NCBI GenBank assembly: GCA_036244855.1
Contig: BQKZ01002215.1
Location: forward strand, 1-64,000
Reading direction: 5' to 3'
DNA length: 64,000 nucleotides
Source: Temnopleurus reevesii
Taxonomy: Eukaryota > Echinodermata > Echinoidea > Temnopleuroida > Temnopleuridae
Positions 23,560-35,822 of the stretch are shown in pieces. Every line of letters starts with the position of its first letter. Within the stretch, counting starts at the first letter, position 1. A program made the position numbers and the translations under genes. The notes under the pieces were generated by a model. It did no database searches. It saw nothing but the letters and a program-made list of their open reading frames with translations, and had not been told where the DNA came from.

Positions 23560-26500
23560 TGTTTCTCCGATATCATATATATTTTCTTAGAAATTATATT
23601 TATGATGCATACAATTTATCTATATAGCTCCAGCAGTCTGCAAAGTATCTATTCAATTTAATCACTAACATAGGTAGGGGCCACCTTGAAATAGTGCCTC
23701 CCATCAATATCGCAGACACAAAGTCAGAACGAAAACTTGAATACTGTACAAGAATTTTACCCTCTGGAAAGACAATTGTCCTACATTCACGAAAAAATGT
23801 AAACTATCCTCATAAATGTGATACTGGCGTTGATCTCCTCCAGAATAAATGGAAAATGTATTATTCCGAGGCGAAAATATTGTTTTCCAAGCGACATATT
23901 CAACATGGTACTCTTGGGAGGTAGGTTAGAAAAAAATCAACAGGAGGTTTCCAATGGCCTCCTTTCCATGAATGTCATTAAAGACGAGGCGGCGAACTAA
24001 ACATTCATGTAGGGGTATTCATAAACACTGGGCCGTACGCAAAGGGTTAGTTACTTGGATTTCTGTAATTATTGTAATTACATATATTCTTAGGAATCAT
24101 TTGATGCATATTATCTATCTACAGTCCAGCAATCTGAAAAATATCTCTTAAATTTTATGCGATTTTATATTCCATCACTAATATAGCTAGGTACCGCCTT
24201 GAAATAGCGCCTCATATAAATATCACGGAGACAAAGTCAGAACAAAAAGCTGGATATTGTACAAGAATTTTACCCTCTGGAAAGACAATTGTCTTACATT
24301 CGCCCCCAAAAATGTAAACTATGCTCATAAATATGACACTTGCGTTGATCTCCACTGGAATCAATGGAAAATGCATTATTCCAAGGCGAAAATATTGTTT
24401 TCCAGCAATATGTTCAAGAGGGTACTCTTGGGAAGAGCATTTGAAAAAAATTCAACAGGAGGTTTCCTATGGCCTCATTTCTGTGAATGTCATTTAAAGA
24501 CGAGGCGGCGAGATAAACATTCATAAACACTGGGCAGTGTCAAAAGTTGGTTTTCTGCAGGTCTATATTTCTTAGGAATCGTTTAATGCACATTATCTAT
24601 CTATAACTCCAGCAATCTGCAAAATCTCTATTAAATCTCATGTAATCTAATATTCTATCAATATGATAGCTAGGGACTGCATTGACAAGTCAGAACAAAA
24701 AGCTGAATATTGTATGAGAATTTTATCCTCTGGAAAGAAAATTGTCCTACATTAGCGACAACAAATGTAAACTACGCTCATAAATGTGACACTTGGGTTG
24801 ATCTCTCCCGGAATCAATGAAAAATACATTATTCCGAGGCGAAAATATGGTTTTCCAGCGGCATATTCAAGAGCGTACACTTGGGAGGAGCATTTGAAAT
24901 AAATTCAACAGGAGGTTTCCTATGGCCTCATTTCTGTGAATGTCATTAAAGGAGGACTCCGGACCAAAAATCAGATAAACAGATGAAAAAAAGTTTGAGC
25001 GAAAACGGACAACAAATAAAAAAGTTATGAATATTTGAAAAATATCTTAAGATTTTCAAAATAGTTATATTTTTGGCCAATTTGTAACTACAGGTCACGT
25101 GACATGACGTGTTGATGACGTAGGTTCGTCACTTCTCTAGAGTGAGTGTATTATCTCTTTGTTTTTTAATGTTCTGTTTAAATGCCATTGGGCGCAAAAA
25201 TAGTTCCTTTTCTCAAGGAATTCATCTCGTTGAATATATATTCTTGATTATACCTTCTGAAATATTGTTTACGAACAAAAGATAACAAAATTATATAAAT
25301 GAATATGATTTTAATAAACAATATGTTTAATAAGAAATATGTATTTTGTGTTATAATTACGCTTGCACGGAAGCAAACTAATGTTTACTACTGTAAATTA
25401 TGGTAAAGGAATGCTCTTTGGATTTACAATAACCAAAATGATACAAAAAAAGAAAATATGATTTGAAAAACAATAACATACATGATAAATTGTACAAAAA
25501 CAATATAATATAAAAGAAAATGATTATTGACAAATTATTTTTCATATTTATGCAATCAATTTATAGCAACATTGAAATCGATGGAACAAAATACGTCATT
25601 AAATTAGTGTTGAAAATATTCAAATTCTCTTAATTAGAGCAATTCTTTATATGAATAAATCTTCTCCTTATTTATTGTTTATTAAAATCATATTTATTCC
25701 ATAATTTATCATTTCATCTTTCATATAAAACTTATTTTGAATATATATATTTCTTGAACATAATTGCTTGATATGTGTTGAACATTATCCATCAACAAAA
25801 TTTTCTCTAAAGATTAAAAAGACGGATTAAAAAGCAATGATATATAATAAGCCCATTGTAGAGAAGTGACGCACCTACGTCATCACTATTTGATGTCACG
25901 TGATGCAAAGTTGCCAATTTGCTAAAATTATAACTATTTAAATTATTTTTAAAAACCCTTCAAAAATTCATAACTTTCTTATTTATTGTCCGATTTTGCT
26001 CAAACTTTTTTTGATATGTTCGTCTAATTTTTGCGCTTTTAATCAAACCAAGTTATTTTTGGCCTGGAGTAACCGTTTAAAGATGAGGCGGCAAGCAAAA
26101 CATTCATATATGTGGGGGTATTCATAAACACTGGGCAGTACGCAAAGGGTTAATCAATTGGTTTTCTGTAATTATATATTTACTTAGGAATCATTTGATG
26201 CATATCATCCATCTATAACTCCAGCAATCTGCAATATCACTATTAAATTTTATGTGATTTTATATTCTATCACCAACATCTGCCTTGAAATAATGCCTCA
26301 CATAAATATCACGGAGACAAAGTCAGAACAAAAGGCTGAATTTTACCCTCTGGAAAGACAATTGTCCTACATTCGCTATGAAAAATGTAAACTATGCTCA
26401 TAAATGTGACACTTGCTTTGATCTCCTCGGAATCAATGGAAAATGCATTATTCCGAGGCAAAAATATTGTTTTCCAGCGACATATTCAAGAGCGTACACT

Positions 26501-26630
26501 TGGGAGGAGCATTTGAAAAAAATTCAACAGGAGGTTTCCTATGGCCTCATTTCTGTGAATGTCATTAAAGACAAGGCGGCGAGATAAACATTCATAAATG
26601 TGGGGGTACCACGCTCCCGCCAACAAAGTT
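23560..26630 (+). repeat. Tandem array of ~500-bp units (4 copies, third split)
   Basis: Copies begin near 23575, 24080, 24560 and 26175. Shared blocks in order: CTCCAGCAATCTGCAAAAT, ACAAAGTCAGAACAAAA, ACCCTCTGGAAAGACAATTG, AAATGTAAACTATGCTCATA, TTATTCCGAGGCGAAAATAT, TTCAACAGGAGGTTTCCTAT, GAATGTCATTAAAGACGAGG and CATAAACACTGGGC. The reading frame differs between copies, so the short frames in single units are not a conserved gene. The third copy is interrupted by the MITE at 24950-26076. Confidence 0.88.
24950..26076. mobile_element. TTAA-flanked MITE with ~200-bp inverted ends (1127 bp)
   Basis: Flanked by TTAA (24946-24949 and 26077-26080). The uninterrupted array units read GTCATTAAAGACGAGG with one TTAA at this point, while here the sequence resumes after the second TTAA, so insertion duplicated exactly TTAA. 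The arms share AAAAAAAGTTTGAG, AAAGTTATGAAT, a GTCACGTGA/TCACGTGA segment, TGATGACGTAGGT and GTCACTTCTCTA. The AT-rich centre has no coding capacity. A diverged relative is at about 62425-63182. Confidence 0.9.
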
Positions 26631-26835
26631 AAAAAATGGACAGATAAAATTGTATGTTTTCTACAATTGATAAATAATTTTGTTTAAAAAAAAAAACAAG
26701 CATGAATGTGGGGGTACCACGCTCCCGCCAACAAATAAAAAAAATAAAATTGTATGTTTTCTACAATTGATAAATAATTTTGTTTAAAAAATAAACATGC
26801 ATAAATGTGGGGGTACCACGCTTCCGCTAATAAAG
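26596..26835 (+). repeat. ~105-bp tandem repeat (2.3 copies)
   Basis: TGTGGGGGTACCACGCTCCC occurs at about 26599, 26707 and, with one change, 26806. Between copies lies TTGTATGTTTTCTACAATTG, a short palindrome, and an A-rich run. Confidence 0.9.
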
Positions 26836-27230
26836 TGGAGCAAGTTCACAAATAGACAAATGAATTGAATGTTTTCTAACAAAAGAAATTATAACTTACT
26901 TTATTTAGTAAGTCAGAGAGCACCTATAGCTTATAATTCCTTGATTGGTATTAAACTTTTGCCAAAAATTAATAAAATTCATATAATGGGTAATTACAAC
27001 ATGGCAAAAAGTGTATGCACCCGAGTAATTTGGACATTCACTTTATTTTATTTTTGAAAAAGAGATAATACTGCGCCAATAAAATCTTAAAATAGTCTGG
27101 AATAGTTAGTGGACAACACTGATTACAATACACACATTGATATCTAATAAGAGTATTCCAGAATATGTTGTTGAAATCGTTTGATCACTTCAGCGCTTCA
27201 AATATGTTAATCAGTTTAGTAGGTTTTTTT
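26836..27230. other. No gene recognised
   Basis: AT-rich spacer; the 62-codon frame in it has no recognisable feature. Confidence 0.4.
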
Positions 27231-27475
27231 TCTAGTAATTTGTTGATTAAGACAACTTCTTCTATTATTCATGAATTGTACACTGTATTGCATTGATTTG
27301 GGCAATCTGTCATCTCATTTTACATTAGCCTTTCTTCTCACATTATAATCAATATTTTTGTGAATCACTGTCAAATGACATTCATGAATCATGTTTCTCT
27401 TTTGTGGTTTCTTAACTTATATTGTATGGTAATGAAAATCGAATCAAAATAAATGAATTGAATTGAAAAAAAAAA
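27231..27475 (+). repeat. Probable LINE 3' end with poly-A
   Basis: Dispersed sequence also present at 1905-2115. It ends AATAAATGAATTGAATTG followed by 13 or more A. A conserved non-coding 3' segment with an A tail is typical of a non-LTR retrotransposon. No reverse transcriptase frame lies upstream, so this would be a 5'-truncated copy. The clade cannot be named. Confidence 0.5.
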
Positions 27476-27589
27476 AAAATAATAATTTCAAATCCAGATA
27501 AGGATTGCCAAAATCTCAGGGTATGCTCACTTCTTAAAACATACTTCAGAGATGCCAAGTGTTCGAGACTATGCATGATGCAAAATTAA

Positions 27590-27685
27590 AAAGTGAATGA
27601 CAATAAAATTGACACTTGTAATGAAAGCCTTGAATTCAAATAAAAATTCACCTCATGCATATTTTGGAAAAGTTGGTACCTCTGT
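27590..27685 (+). repeat. Fragment of the 50.7-kb repeat family
   Basis: Contains CTTGTAATGAAAGCCTTGAATTC-type sequence (split here), then ACCTCATGCATATTTTGGAA and AGTTGGTACCTCTGTATACT. It aligns with 33140-33210 and with the GGTTGGCATCTCTGTA block of 50721-52325. Confidence 0.5.
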
Positions 27686-28055
27686 ATACTGTACCACACA
27701 CCCCCAACATTTTCTTCCACACAATTAGAGAGAGATGGTATCCTCCTAGGAGAAAGCCCCCATCAATATGCCCTACTATCTCTACCTCTGTCAATCTCCC
27801 AAGAATTGATTGGAAACAAAATTTGCAGAAGTTCTGTATCATCTTCTCTTTCTTATCTGCACAAATATTACCTGCCCCTAGGGGTGCACAAAACACTATC
27901 CAGAAAAAAATGTGCATTATTCAATTTCCTCCGTCACCTTTCTTTTTTTTCGTCTGACGAAATGAGGTTGTTTCATTTTTTCTCTTACTGGCTCTGTCGC
28001 GCTCTTTGCCCCTCTCTCCCCTGAAGCTTAACCTTTATATTTTAAACGTGTTATA

Positions 28056-28231
28056 CAAACACACACAAACACACACTCTTCTTTCTGTCTATCACTCTCT
28101 TTCTGTCTCTGTCTCTCTCTAATTTCAAAAGTTTGCTGTCCCTACACTTGTTTTTACTTCTCATGATTGTTGATTATTTTGTATCTACTGTTGCTCAGGT
28201 AGTCTCTCTCACTTGCTTGCAATCTTGTGCA

Positions 28232-28262
<31 letters not shown>

Positions 28263-28691
28263 TGCTCCTCTGGAATATTAGTTGATTATTTCTCTAAATC
28301 CATCCTTCTGACTCCATTTCTCAGTCCCTTTCTTTCCTTTCTGTCACTCTTCCCTCTCTGTCACTCGTTCTATCTTCTTTATCCCTTTCCCTGCTAATTT
28401 TTTACAAGATGATGGTTGTCGTTTTTGGCAATCTTAGATCGTTCCCTTGATCGCTCTCCCTCTAATTCTCTCTCTATCTCTTTCTATCTATCAATCCCAC
28501 CTTCTCTCACTCTTTCTTTCTCTGTCTGCTTCTCCTTCTCTTTTATATCATTATGTTTCCCTCTCTATCACTTTTTCGTTCTATTCCCCTTAATTTCTCC
28601 CTTCCTAGTCTCTGTAACAATTGGTTTTCTTTTTTTTTTGAGGGGGCTGTCTTGTAACTACCCTCTATCATCCATTCCAATCTCATCTCTC

Positions 28692-28726
<35 letters not shown>

Positions 28727-28755
28727 CAGTATCTCGCCCCCGGAATCCCCCGTGC
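28056..28755 (+). repeat. Pyrimidine-rich tract with two (CT)n runs
   Basis: Long CT-rich stretch including perfect (CT)n at about 28231-28259 and 28694-28723. The 120-codon Ser/Leu/Phe-rich frame on + and the Arg/Glu-rich frames on - are compositional. Confidence 0.85.
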
Positions 28756-28877
28756 ATGGATCTCTGGTTGCGTGGTAGACTGCGCGGTGACGGTGCGAGA
28801 CTTGGGGGCTCTGCAGCGTCGCTAATAACCCAACGCCAGTCCCGGTATGTGCAGCTGAGCAGCTGTTATTTGCCAAC

Positions 28878-30015
28878 GTTCAATGGCTTATCAGCAGTAG
28901 CATCCCAAAATAAAAAAGAGCTACGTTCCCACTCGCAATATTCAATATTGTTCCGGAGTTCTGATAATGAAATATTGCTTTTTAGAGCCATAAAGGCATT
29001 GCATAAATTGTTCAATGGCTTATCAGCAGTAACATCCCAAAATAAAAAAAGAGATATGTTCCAACTACCAAAATATCTAATATTAATCTAGAGTTCTGAT
29101 ATGAAACATTGCTTTTTAGAGCCATAAGGGCATTAGAAAAAGTTCTCACTTGCTTATCAGCAGCACCATCCCAAAATAAAGATAGCTACATTCCCACTCC
29201 CAATATCTAATATTAATCTAAAGATCGTACAATTAAATATTGCTTTTGAGAGCAATAAGGGCATTATCACGCCGAGTTCACACAACCCAGCTTTCAAAAA
29301 AATGACCTGAAAATTAACGTACCGGTAGTAGCATCCTGGTAGCATCCCAAAACTTTAAAGAGAGCTACATTCTCTCTCCCAATATTTAACATTTGTCTGG
29401 AGTTCTGATAATGAAATATAACTTTTTAGAGCCATAAAGGCATTGCATAAATTGTTCAATGGCTTATCAGCAGTAACATCCCAAAATAAAAAAAAGAGAT
29501 ATGTTCCAACTACCAAAATATCTAATATTAATCTAGAGCTCTGATAATGAAATATTGCTTTTTAGAGCCATAAGGGCATTATCATCCAGAGTTAACACGA
29601 CCAAGCTTTAAAATATGACCTGCAAATGTATGCAGTAGCATCCAGATGGTATCCCAAAATAAAAAAGAGCTACATTCTCTCTCCCAATATTAAACATTTA
29701 TCTAGAGCTCTGATAATGAAATATTGCTTTTTAGAGACATAAGGGCATTATCCCTCCCAGTTGACATGACCAAGTTTTGAGAAAAGTGACCTTCAATTAA
29801 GTAATGCAGTCGCATCCCTGAATATTGCTTTTTAGAGCCATTATCAAGCAAAGTGTAAATTTAAAAAAAGCCTTTTAGACTTTGACCCAAAATTAATGTA
29901 GGAGCATCCCAAAATATCTAAAAAGCTACATTCTCACTTCTAATATCTAACATTAATCTGGATACCTGATCATTAAATAGTGCCTGTTTATAGCAAAAAG
30001 GGCATTATCACAAAG
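28878..30015 (+). repeat. Tandem array of ~130-150-bp units (about 8), two subtypes
   Basis: Shared core: AGCATCCCAAAATAAAAAAG, GCTACATTC, CCAATAT, TAATCTAGAG, CTGATAATGAAATATTGCTT and TTTAGAGCCATAAGGGCATT. Some units continue with GTTCAATGGCTTATCAGCAG (28880, 29014, 29456), others with an ACCAAGCTTT/GACCTG segment (29285, 29600, 29765), so two subtypes are interspersed. Confidence 0.85.
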
Positions 30016-30089
30016 ATTATTTTTAAAATACTATTTAACAATGTATAAAAATAAGAATTCTGGGAAAAACAGTGTCTTGATTATCATCA

Positions 30090-30178
30090 TATCATATTCA
30101 GTTTATGTTGAAATTATACCTCCGCATTGTTATTGAAATAAAGATTAAATCATATCAAATCAAATCAAATCAATTCAG
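30090..30178 (+). repeat. LINE-like 3' tail with (AAATC)n
   Basis: ATTGTTATTGAAATAAAG is followed by ATTAAATCATATC and several AAATC pentamers. The polyadenylation-like AATAAA and the simple pentamer tail are typical of non-LTR retrotransposon 3' ends. No coding part is present. Confidence 0.45.
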
Positions 30179-30379
30179 ATGCATAGGAATGCTTATGTGG
30201 GACTACAGACAGCGCAAGATGTCCCAACAAGCTTTACTGCTGTGCTGTTTATCATCTCTCCAATATTCTGTTATTTAACTCATTACCTTATACATGATTT
30301 ACAACTGATAAGCAAAAGATTATACAATTTTTCAATTCTTATAATTCTTAATCATTTCCATGCATCATGGTGTAGTGGA

Positions 30380-30620
30380 AGCGTCATGGTGTAGTGGTTC
30401 TGACTCTTGCCTTTCAGGCAGAAGTCCGCGGTTCGAATCCCGCCCATGGCTGTAATTTCCTTCAGCAAGGAATTCATCCACACTGTGCTGCACTCAACCC
30501 AGGTGAAAAATGGGTACCTGGCAGCAGTTATAGCAAGGGTAATAATTTGGTTCCTAGTATCAAGCGCAGTAGAGTATATGCATATAGTGATTGCGCTATA
30601 TAAATGGACCTTATTATTAA
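30380..30620 (+). mobile_element. tRNA-derived SINE
   Basis: Head: TCATGGTGTAGTGGTTCTGA and B-box GGTTCGAATCCCGCC. Body: CACTCAACCCAGGTGAAAAA and GGGTACCTGGCAGCAG. Tail: GATTGCGCTATATAAATGG, then TTATTATTAA. It is shorter than the 6.4-kb copy in the middle part. A partial duplicate GGTGTAGTGG immediately precedes it. Confidence 0.88.
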
Positions 30621-32287
30621 TATGTGATAAACTTTCGGTATGATAGAAATGCAATTACTTTGGTTCCGTGTGAACAGCGCAGCGAGACCGAAGGGCAGAG
30701 CAGGTGTGTGAAGGCCTAGCAGCGTGAAACATTGATTCTCATAGCATGCCATTATAAATGAAGAAGAGGCTCGCAAAAGGGCAAACAGAATTCTGCCTCC
30801 TATTTTTTTCATTTCGATCTGGAGCTAGATGTTGGCATCATTAAGGAATGGAAAAATAAAGATGCAACGTATGTTTTGGAAAGTGTATTGAGCAGTATGT
30901 TTTTGAAAGTTTAAAAAAAAGAATGTTTAAAAAAAAAAAAAAAAGAATAGTCTTACTTTTTGATGTTTGAGTTTATTGTAGCCTTGTAATCACTTATTGT
31001 AAAAAATGAAAAAAGTGTGGGTAAAATACATAACTCTTATTCCTAAATGCACAAATGGACTATCAATGCCCTTCTTGCAATCTTCAGCAAAAAAAATCTG
31101 ATGTTGCACACTTGATCTCCAGTTCTATGCGAATCAGTAAAGAATCTTTTCTTCATTTTAAGAGCAGACATGCTGACCATAAATCTTATTTCTTACTTTT
31201 TCTTCACTTCGGAAGAGAGTTCTAAGATCTATAGTTCTAAGTCTACAAAATAATGCACATCACTATCATATCATTAGGCATTGCACTTGTCTCTAAAGAA
31301 AACATAAATTGTCCAATGTATGTATCCATTCATGACGCTCATTTCTCAGAATGAATGCTCATCGTGCAAGGATAAAACTCCTTTTAAATTGCATCGCATA
31401 TTTACCGCACCGCATATTTACCTGTTTTTTATTGAAAATGAATTAATAAGATTTTCATGTCAATAGGTGGATAGATGTGATTTTTCAAATTCTATGCAGT
31501 TAATTATATCCATCGAGTTTGGTACTCCTTGTCGATAACGAAAACGAAATAGAATACTATCTTTGTTTGGCATCACAGTTAAAGCCATTACAAAGGGCTT
31601 AACGTTAATTTTGTCACATCTTTAGGGGCATCAAATTTTAAAATAAAAATGGTGGTAAATTAGTAATTTGAGGTTCCAATTTTTTTTTTTTTTTTTTTTT
31701 TTTGGGGGGGGGGTTGTCAATTTATGGAAGGGCATACAAAATTTGAGGTTGAAATACCCCCCCCCAGTCTTCTCCGCATATGCAAATACTATCCAATTCA
31801 TGTTTTTAGTATGTATTGGAATCTCCTTACTGTTTCAATTGGAAAAAAATCATTTCATCTCTATCATACACAAGAACATTATCTAACAAGGTTCTCTTCG
31901 CACACTGTTAGCATAAAGCTCACCCTATTCATTCTTTTATGCAACAAGTGATTGAACAAGAGTATTTAACATTAATTATACACGGATCATATCAAATGCG
32001 TACTCTAATCCGAACAGTGTGATAATGCCGACACTCTTTTTTCGCATACCCCCATTGAAATCATTAGCACCTGCGCGCATAACTGAGCAAGATCCTTCTT
32101 TATTCATCCGATCGCTTTCAATAGCCGGCTAATTTTTCAGGGTTTGTTTTCCGAATGGCCCGCAGCTAGGCATCAATCTGATGGTTTGCTAATGAGATGT
32201 CAGTGAACTTCTTTCAAGCGGCAGAAAATCATTAGGGGTCTTGAAATCTATATTTTCTCTATATCCCCCCATAATTCCAAGAACTTG
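30621..32287. other. No gene recognised
   Basis: AT-rich with an A-run near 30930-30945 and a T23-G10 homopolymer pair near 31679-31713. Short frames only; no repeat unit or domain recognised. Confidence 0.4.
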
Positions 32288-32458
32288 GGTCCAATTGCAC
32301 GAAATGGTCTTAGCTATCCTGTACTTGCTAAGAAGTCTTAACTTCTTGTACCACCCTCAGATGTATCAACGTTTATGTCTATGTTAAGGGGGTAGCACAA
32401 GAAGTTCAAAGTCTTAGCAAGTACAGGATGGCTAAGATCATTTTGTGCAATTGGTCCC
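32288..32458. mobile_element. Foldback MITE, ~171 bp
   Basis: Left arm starts GGTCCAATTGCACGAAATGG and includes CTGTACTTGCTAAGA and AACTTCTTGT. The right arm mirrors these as ACAAGAAGTT, CTTAGCAAGTACAGGAT and CATTTTGTGCAATTGGTCC. The loop is about 45 bp. It has no coding content. Confidence 0.9.
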
Positions 32459-32646
32459 TGGTTCTACACAACCAACATTCAGAATAGATCACAAAATCAC
32501 TCAATATATAGGATACCAGTTTCTGATATTGTCAGTGGAGATGCTAAATATTCTGTAATTATATACTGGATATGTTTATCTCTGTTCATTGATTGGTTTA
32601 ATGAATGTCACATGATTAAAAATAAACCGACTATCTTAGTATCGAT

Positions 32647-32674
32647 GAACTATTTACGGATCCGTAAATAGTTC
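32647..32674. repeat. Perfect 28-bp palindrome
   Basis: GAACTATTTACG and CGTAAATAGTTC flank a central GATC with no mismatch. A third half-copy, GACTATTTACGGACTC, follows at about 32677. Shortly downstream GCGATGAACTCTGTGC is tandemly duplicated (32744-32775). Confidence 0.95.
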
Positions 32675-32940
32675 AAGACTATTTACGGACTCTGTCCTAA
32701 TTTAAACACTAGATGGCGCTCTTCCCGCATACCCGGAATAGCGAGCGATGAACTCTGTGCGATGAACTCTGTGCACACGGAGTTTGACTATTCAAATTTG
32801 ATGACTTTTGCCTTTTTGAGAGTTTGACTGTTCAAGTGTTATGGTGACTACCAAGTATCATTAAGTGGTAAGTTTGAAATCCATTATTTTATCTGTTTAC
32901 AAATCCAGTATATAAAACAAATATATACTGTGTTCATTCA

Positions 32941-33030
32941 AGGTTCTGGATTAAAACTATGGTCCCTCTGTGCCTGCAAAAGTACTATTTGCTGAGGGGC
33001 ACATTGGCCCCATAGTTTTAACCAGAACCT
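32941..33030. mobile_element. Short foldback element, 90 bp
   Basis: AGGTTCTGGATTAAAACTAT and the right end ATAGTTTTAACCAGAACCT are complementary with one mismatch. The ~45-bp loop contains a GGTCCCTCTGTGCC segment and a partly complementary AGGGGCACATTGGCCCC. Confidence 0.85.
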
Positions 33031-33054
33031 TTCATAACAGTTTATATTTGTATA

Positions 33055-33210
33055 ATATGCATGAGGTGAAAACTAAAATAAGAATAATATCTAAACAAAA
33101 GTGAGAGGAAGTATGACAATATTATTCATACTCTCAACCATTTACCTGTAATGACAGCCTTGAATTCTTATGAAAATGCTTCTCATATTCCTGAAGGGCT
33201 GGCATCTTTG
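33055..33210 (+). repeat. Isolated copy of the 50.7-kb repeat unit
   Basis: Aligns with 50730-50895: TGCATGAGGTGAAAACTAAA, a CAAAAGTGAGAG segment, a CTCAACCATTTACC stretch and GGCTGGCATCTTTGTATA. It is diverged but collinear, so the family is dispersed as well as tandem. Confidence 0.55.
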
Positions 33211-34002
33211 TATAAATAAGCTACTTACATAGAATATCATTCCCGCAAGGAGATATAGGTTGAAATAGGCAATAGTCATGATGAGAAAATTCATGCGAAA
33301 CGAGCTGACATGTTCACAAATCACTTGAAAGAGAAATAAATGTGTTTAAATTAGTTTGATTGTAACAACCAAAGCCAACCAACCATCACTCCTATGGATC
33401 TTACTTTCCATTTGTCAACCTTTACTGTATTTAAGCTCACATTCTTACATTAATAAAATCCATACGAAAAATTAAATTGTGGATAATGGAAATGATACTA
33501 AACATATCCCCAAGAGTACAGTTGTCATTAAGAGCAATGATCTTTTGTCTTTTAGATATCAGTCATGCATATCTAAACAACTTTTTGTCAGGAATAATAA
33601 AATGAAAAAAAAAATCTTAATATCTCCCTAATTAAATTCTGACTTATCTACTGTATAAGCCAATATCTTAGCATATAGATATTTTTGCGACTTTGGCCTC
33701 GTTTGAAACATTGGCGTGTTTTTATTACAAGTTTTTGACACTGTTTGTAGAGATACAAAAGTGTATCATACAGAGTGGAAATTTTCATGAGGCCAAAACT
33801 TTAAAATTTGCAAAAATAACACCACCAACACAATTTAAGCTCATTCAGTTATATTTTCTCTCATTCTCTCTCACTCTCTCTTGAATTTTCATTATCAATA
33901 CCTCTCTTCCTATCTATTTGGAAAAAGGATTTGAGCATTGACGACAAGACAGTATCGATCGGCTATTTCCACTGCAGGTGAAAGCGAGAGGGAGAACTAC
34001 GA
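33211..34002. other. No gene recognised
   Basis: AT-rich and then CT-rich sequence without a supportable frame or repeat. Confidence 0.4.
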
Positions 34003-34218
34003 TTGAATGACGGGACAAATGAATCCAACTGTCTAAACTCATCCCATGAAGGGAGACGGGGGTCGTCAAGGGGAACAGGATGCCCGTCGCACCTGCAGCT
34101 GAGGCTGGAGGCTGATACAGGGGAAGATGACATGATGATGATGATGATGATGATGATGATACAAAAGATAATAATAGAACATCATGGTGATGATGATTAT
34201 GGTGAGGAGGACAACGAA

Positions 34219-34256
<38 letters not shown>

Positions 34257-34397
34257 CTATGACAACAATGATGATGATGATGATGATGATGATAATGATG
34301 AAGAAGATGATGAAGATGATGAGGATGATGATAATGATACAAAAGATAATCTTGGTAGATGATGGTGATGATGATGGTGATGAAGATAATGGTGATA

Positions 34398-34469
<72 letters not shown>

Positions 34470-35610
34470 CGATGAGGATGATGGTGATGATGATGATGAT
34501 GGTGATAGAAGCTAAATGCTACAAGAAGAGGAATTGCAGGAAAATAAGAAGAGGATGATGATGAAGATAATGGTGATAATGATGATGACGATAGAATGAT
34601 GATTGAATACTGTGGTGGTGGAGGTGATGATGATGGTGATGATGATGATGATGAGAATGGGGATGATGATGATGATAAACAAATGAATCCAACTGTCTAA
34701 ACTCATCCCATGAAGGGAGACGGGGGTCGTCAAGGGGAACAGGATGCCCGTCGCACCTGCAGCCGAGGCTGGAGGCTGGTAGAGGGGAGAGAGAAGAGAT
34801 GATGATGATGATGATGATGATGATAATGATGATGATGATACAAAAGATAATAATAGAACATCATGGTGATGATGATTATGGTGAGGACGACGATGGTGAT
34901 GAAAAGGATGATGATGATGATGATGATGACTATGACAACAATGATGATGATGATGATGATGATAATGATGAGGAAGATGAGGAAGATGATGAGGATGATG
35001 ATGATAATGATACAAAAGATAATCTTGGTAGATGATGATGTGATGATGATGATGATGATGGTGATAAGGTGATGGTGATGATAATGATGATGGTGATAGA
35101 AGCTAAATGCTACAAGGAGAGGAATTGCAGGAAAATAAGAAGAGGATGATGAAGAGTATCATAATAATGATGATAGAATGATGATTGAATACTGTGGTGG
35201 TGGAGGTGATGATGATGGTGATGATGATGATGATGATAAACAAATGAATCCAACTGTCCAAACTCATCCCATGAAGGGAGACGGGGGTCGTCAAGGGGAA
35301 CAGGATGCCCTCCGCACCTGCAGCTTAGGCTGGAGGCTGGTAGAGGGGAGAGAGAAGAGATGATGATGATGATGATGAAGAGGAGGGGGAAGAGGATGAT
35401 AATGCTAATGATGATGATGATGGTGATGATAATGATAATGATAATGATGATGATAATGATTATAATGATGATGATTATAATGATGATGGAGGGAGTGCAT
35501 GAAGGAAGAGATGATGAAGAGAACAATGAATGATGACAACGACAAGAACGATGTTGAATGACGGTGATGATGATAATGATGACAGTGATGATAATGATGA
35601 CGATGACGAC

Positions 35611-35643
<33 letters not shown>

Positions 35644-35822
35644 AATGATGACGATGGCGATGACGATGGCGATGACGATGACGATGACGATGACGACGAC
35701 AACGATTATGATGATGATGATGATATGATGATGTTGTTGATATTGAATGATCACGATGATAAATGATGACAATTACCACGAACATGAAGATGATGATGAT
35801 GATGATGATGATGATGATCAAG
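34003..35822. repeat. Second GAT/ATC array with a GC-rich spacer block (3 copies)
   Basis: (GAT)n blocks alternate with a ~110-bp block: ATGAATCCAACTGTCTAAAC, CATCCCATGAAGGGAGACGG, GGGTCGTCAAGGGGAACAGG and GCACCTGCAGC, then GGCTGGAGGCTGG. Copies are at about 34018, 34680 and 35240. A second block, AAATGCTACAAGAAGAGGAA plus TTGCAGGAAAATAAGAAG, recurs at 34514 and 35104. On the minus strand the spacer stays open in all three copies but is fused to poly-Ile/His/Ser, so I do not call a gene. Confidence 0.88.

Noticed and set aside
28756..28842. Possible first exon (MDLWLRGRLRGDG...) ending at a GTATGTG donor
   Set aside because: The CpG content and donor are suggestive, but no acceptor exon in phase could be found; downstream is the 28.9-kb tandem array.
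34003..35821. Asp-, His- and Ile-rich frames up to 220 codons in the second GAT array
   Set aside because: Same triplet-repeat artefact. The conserved non-repeat block is interesting but not sufficient for a gene call.
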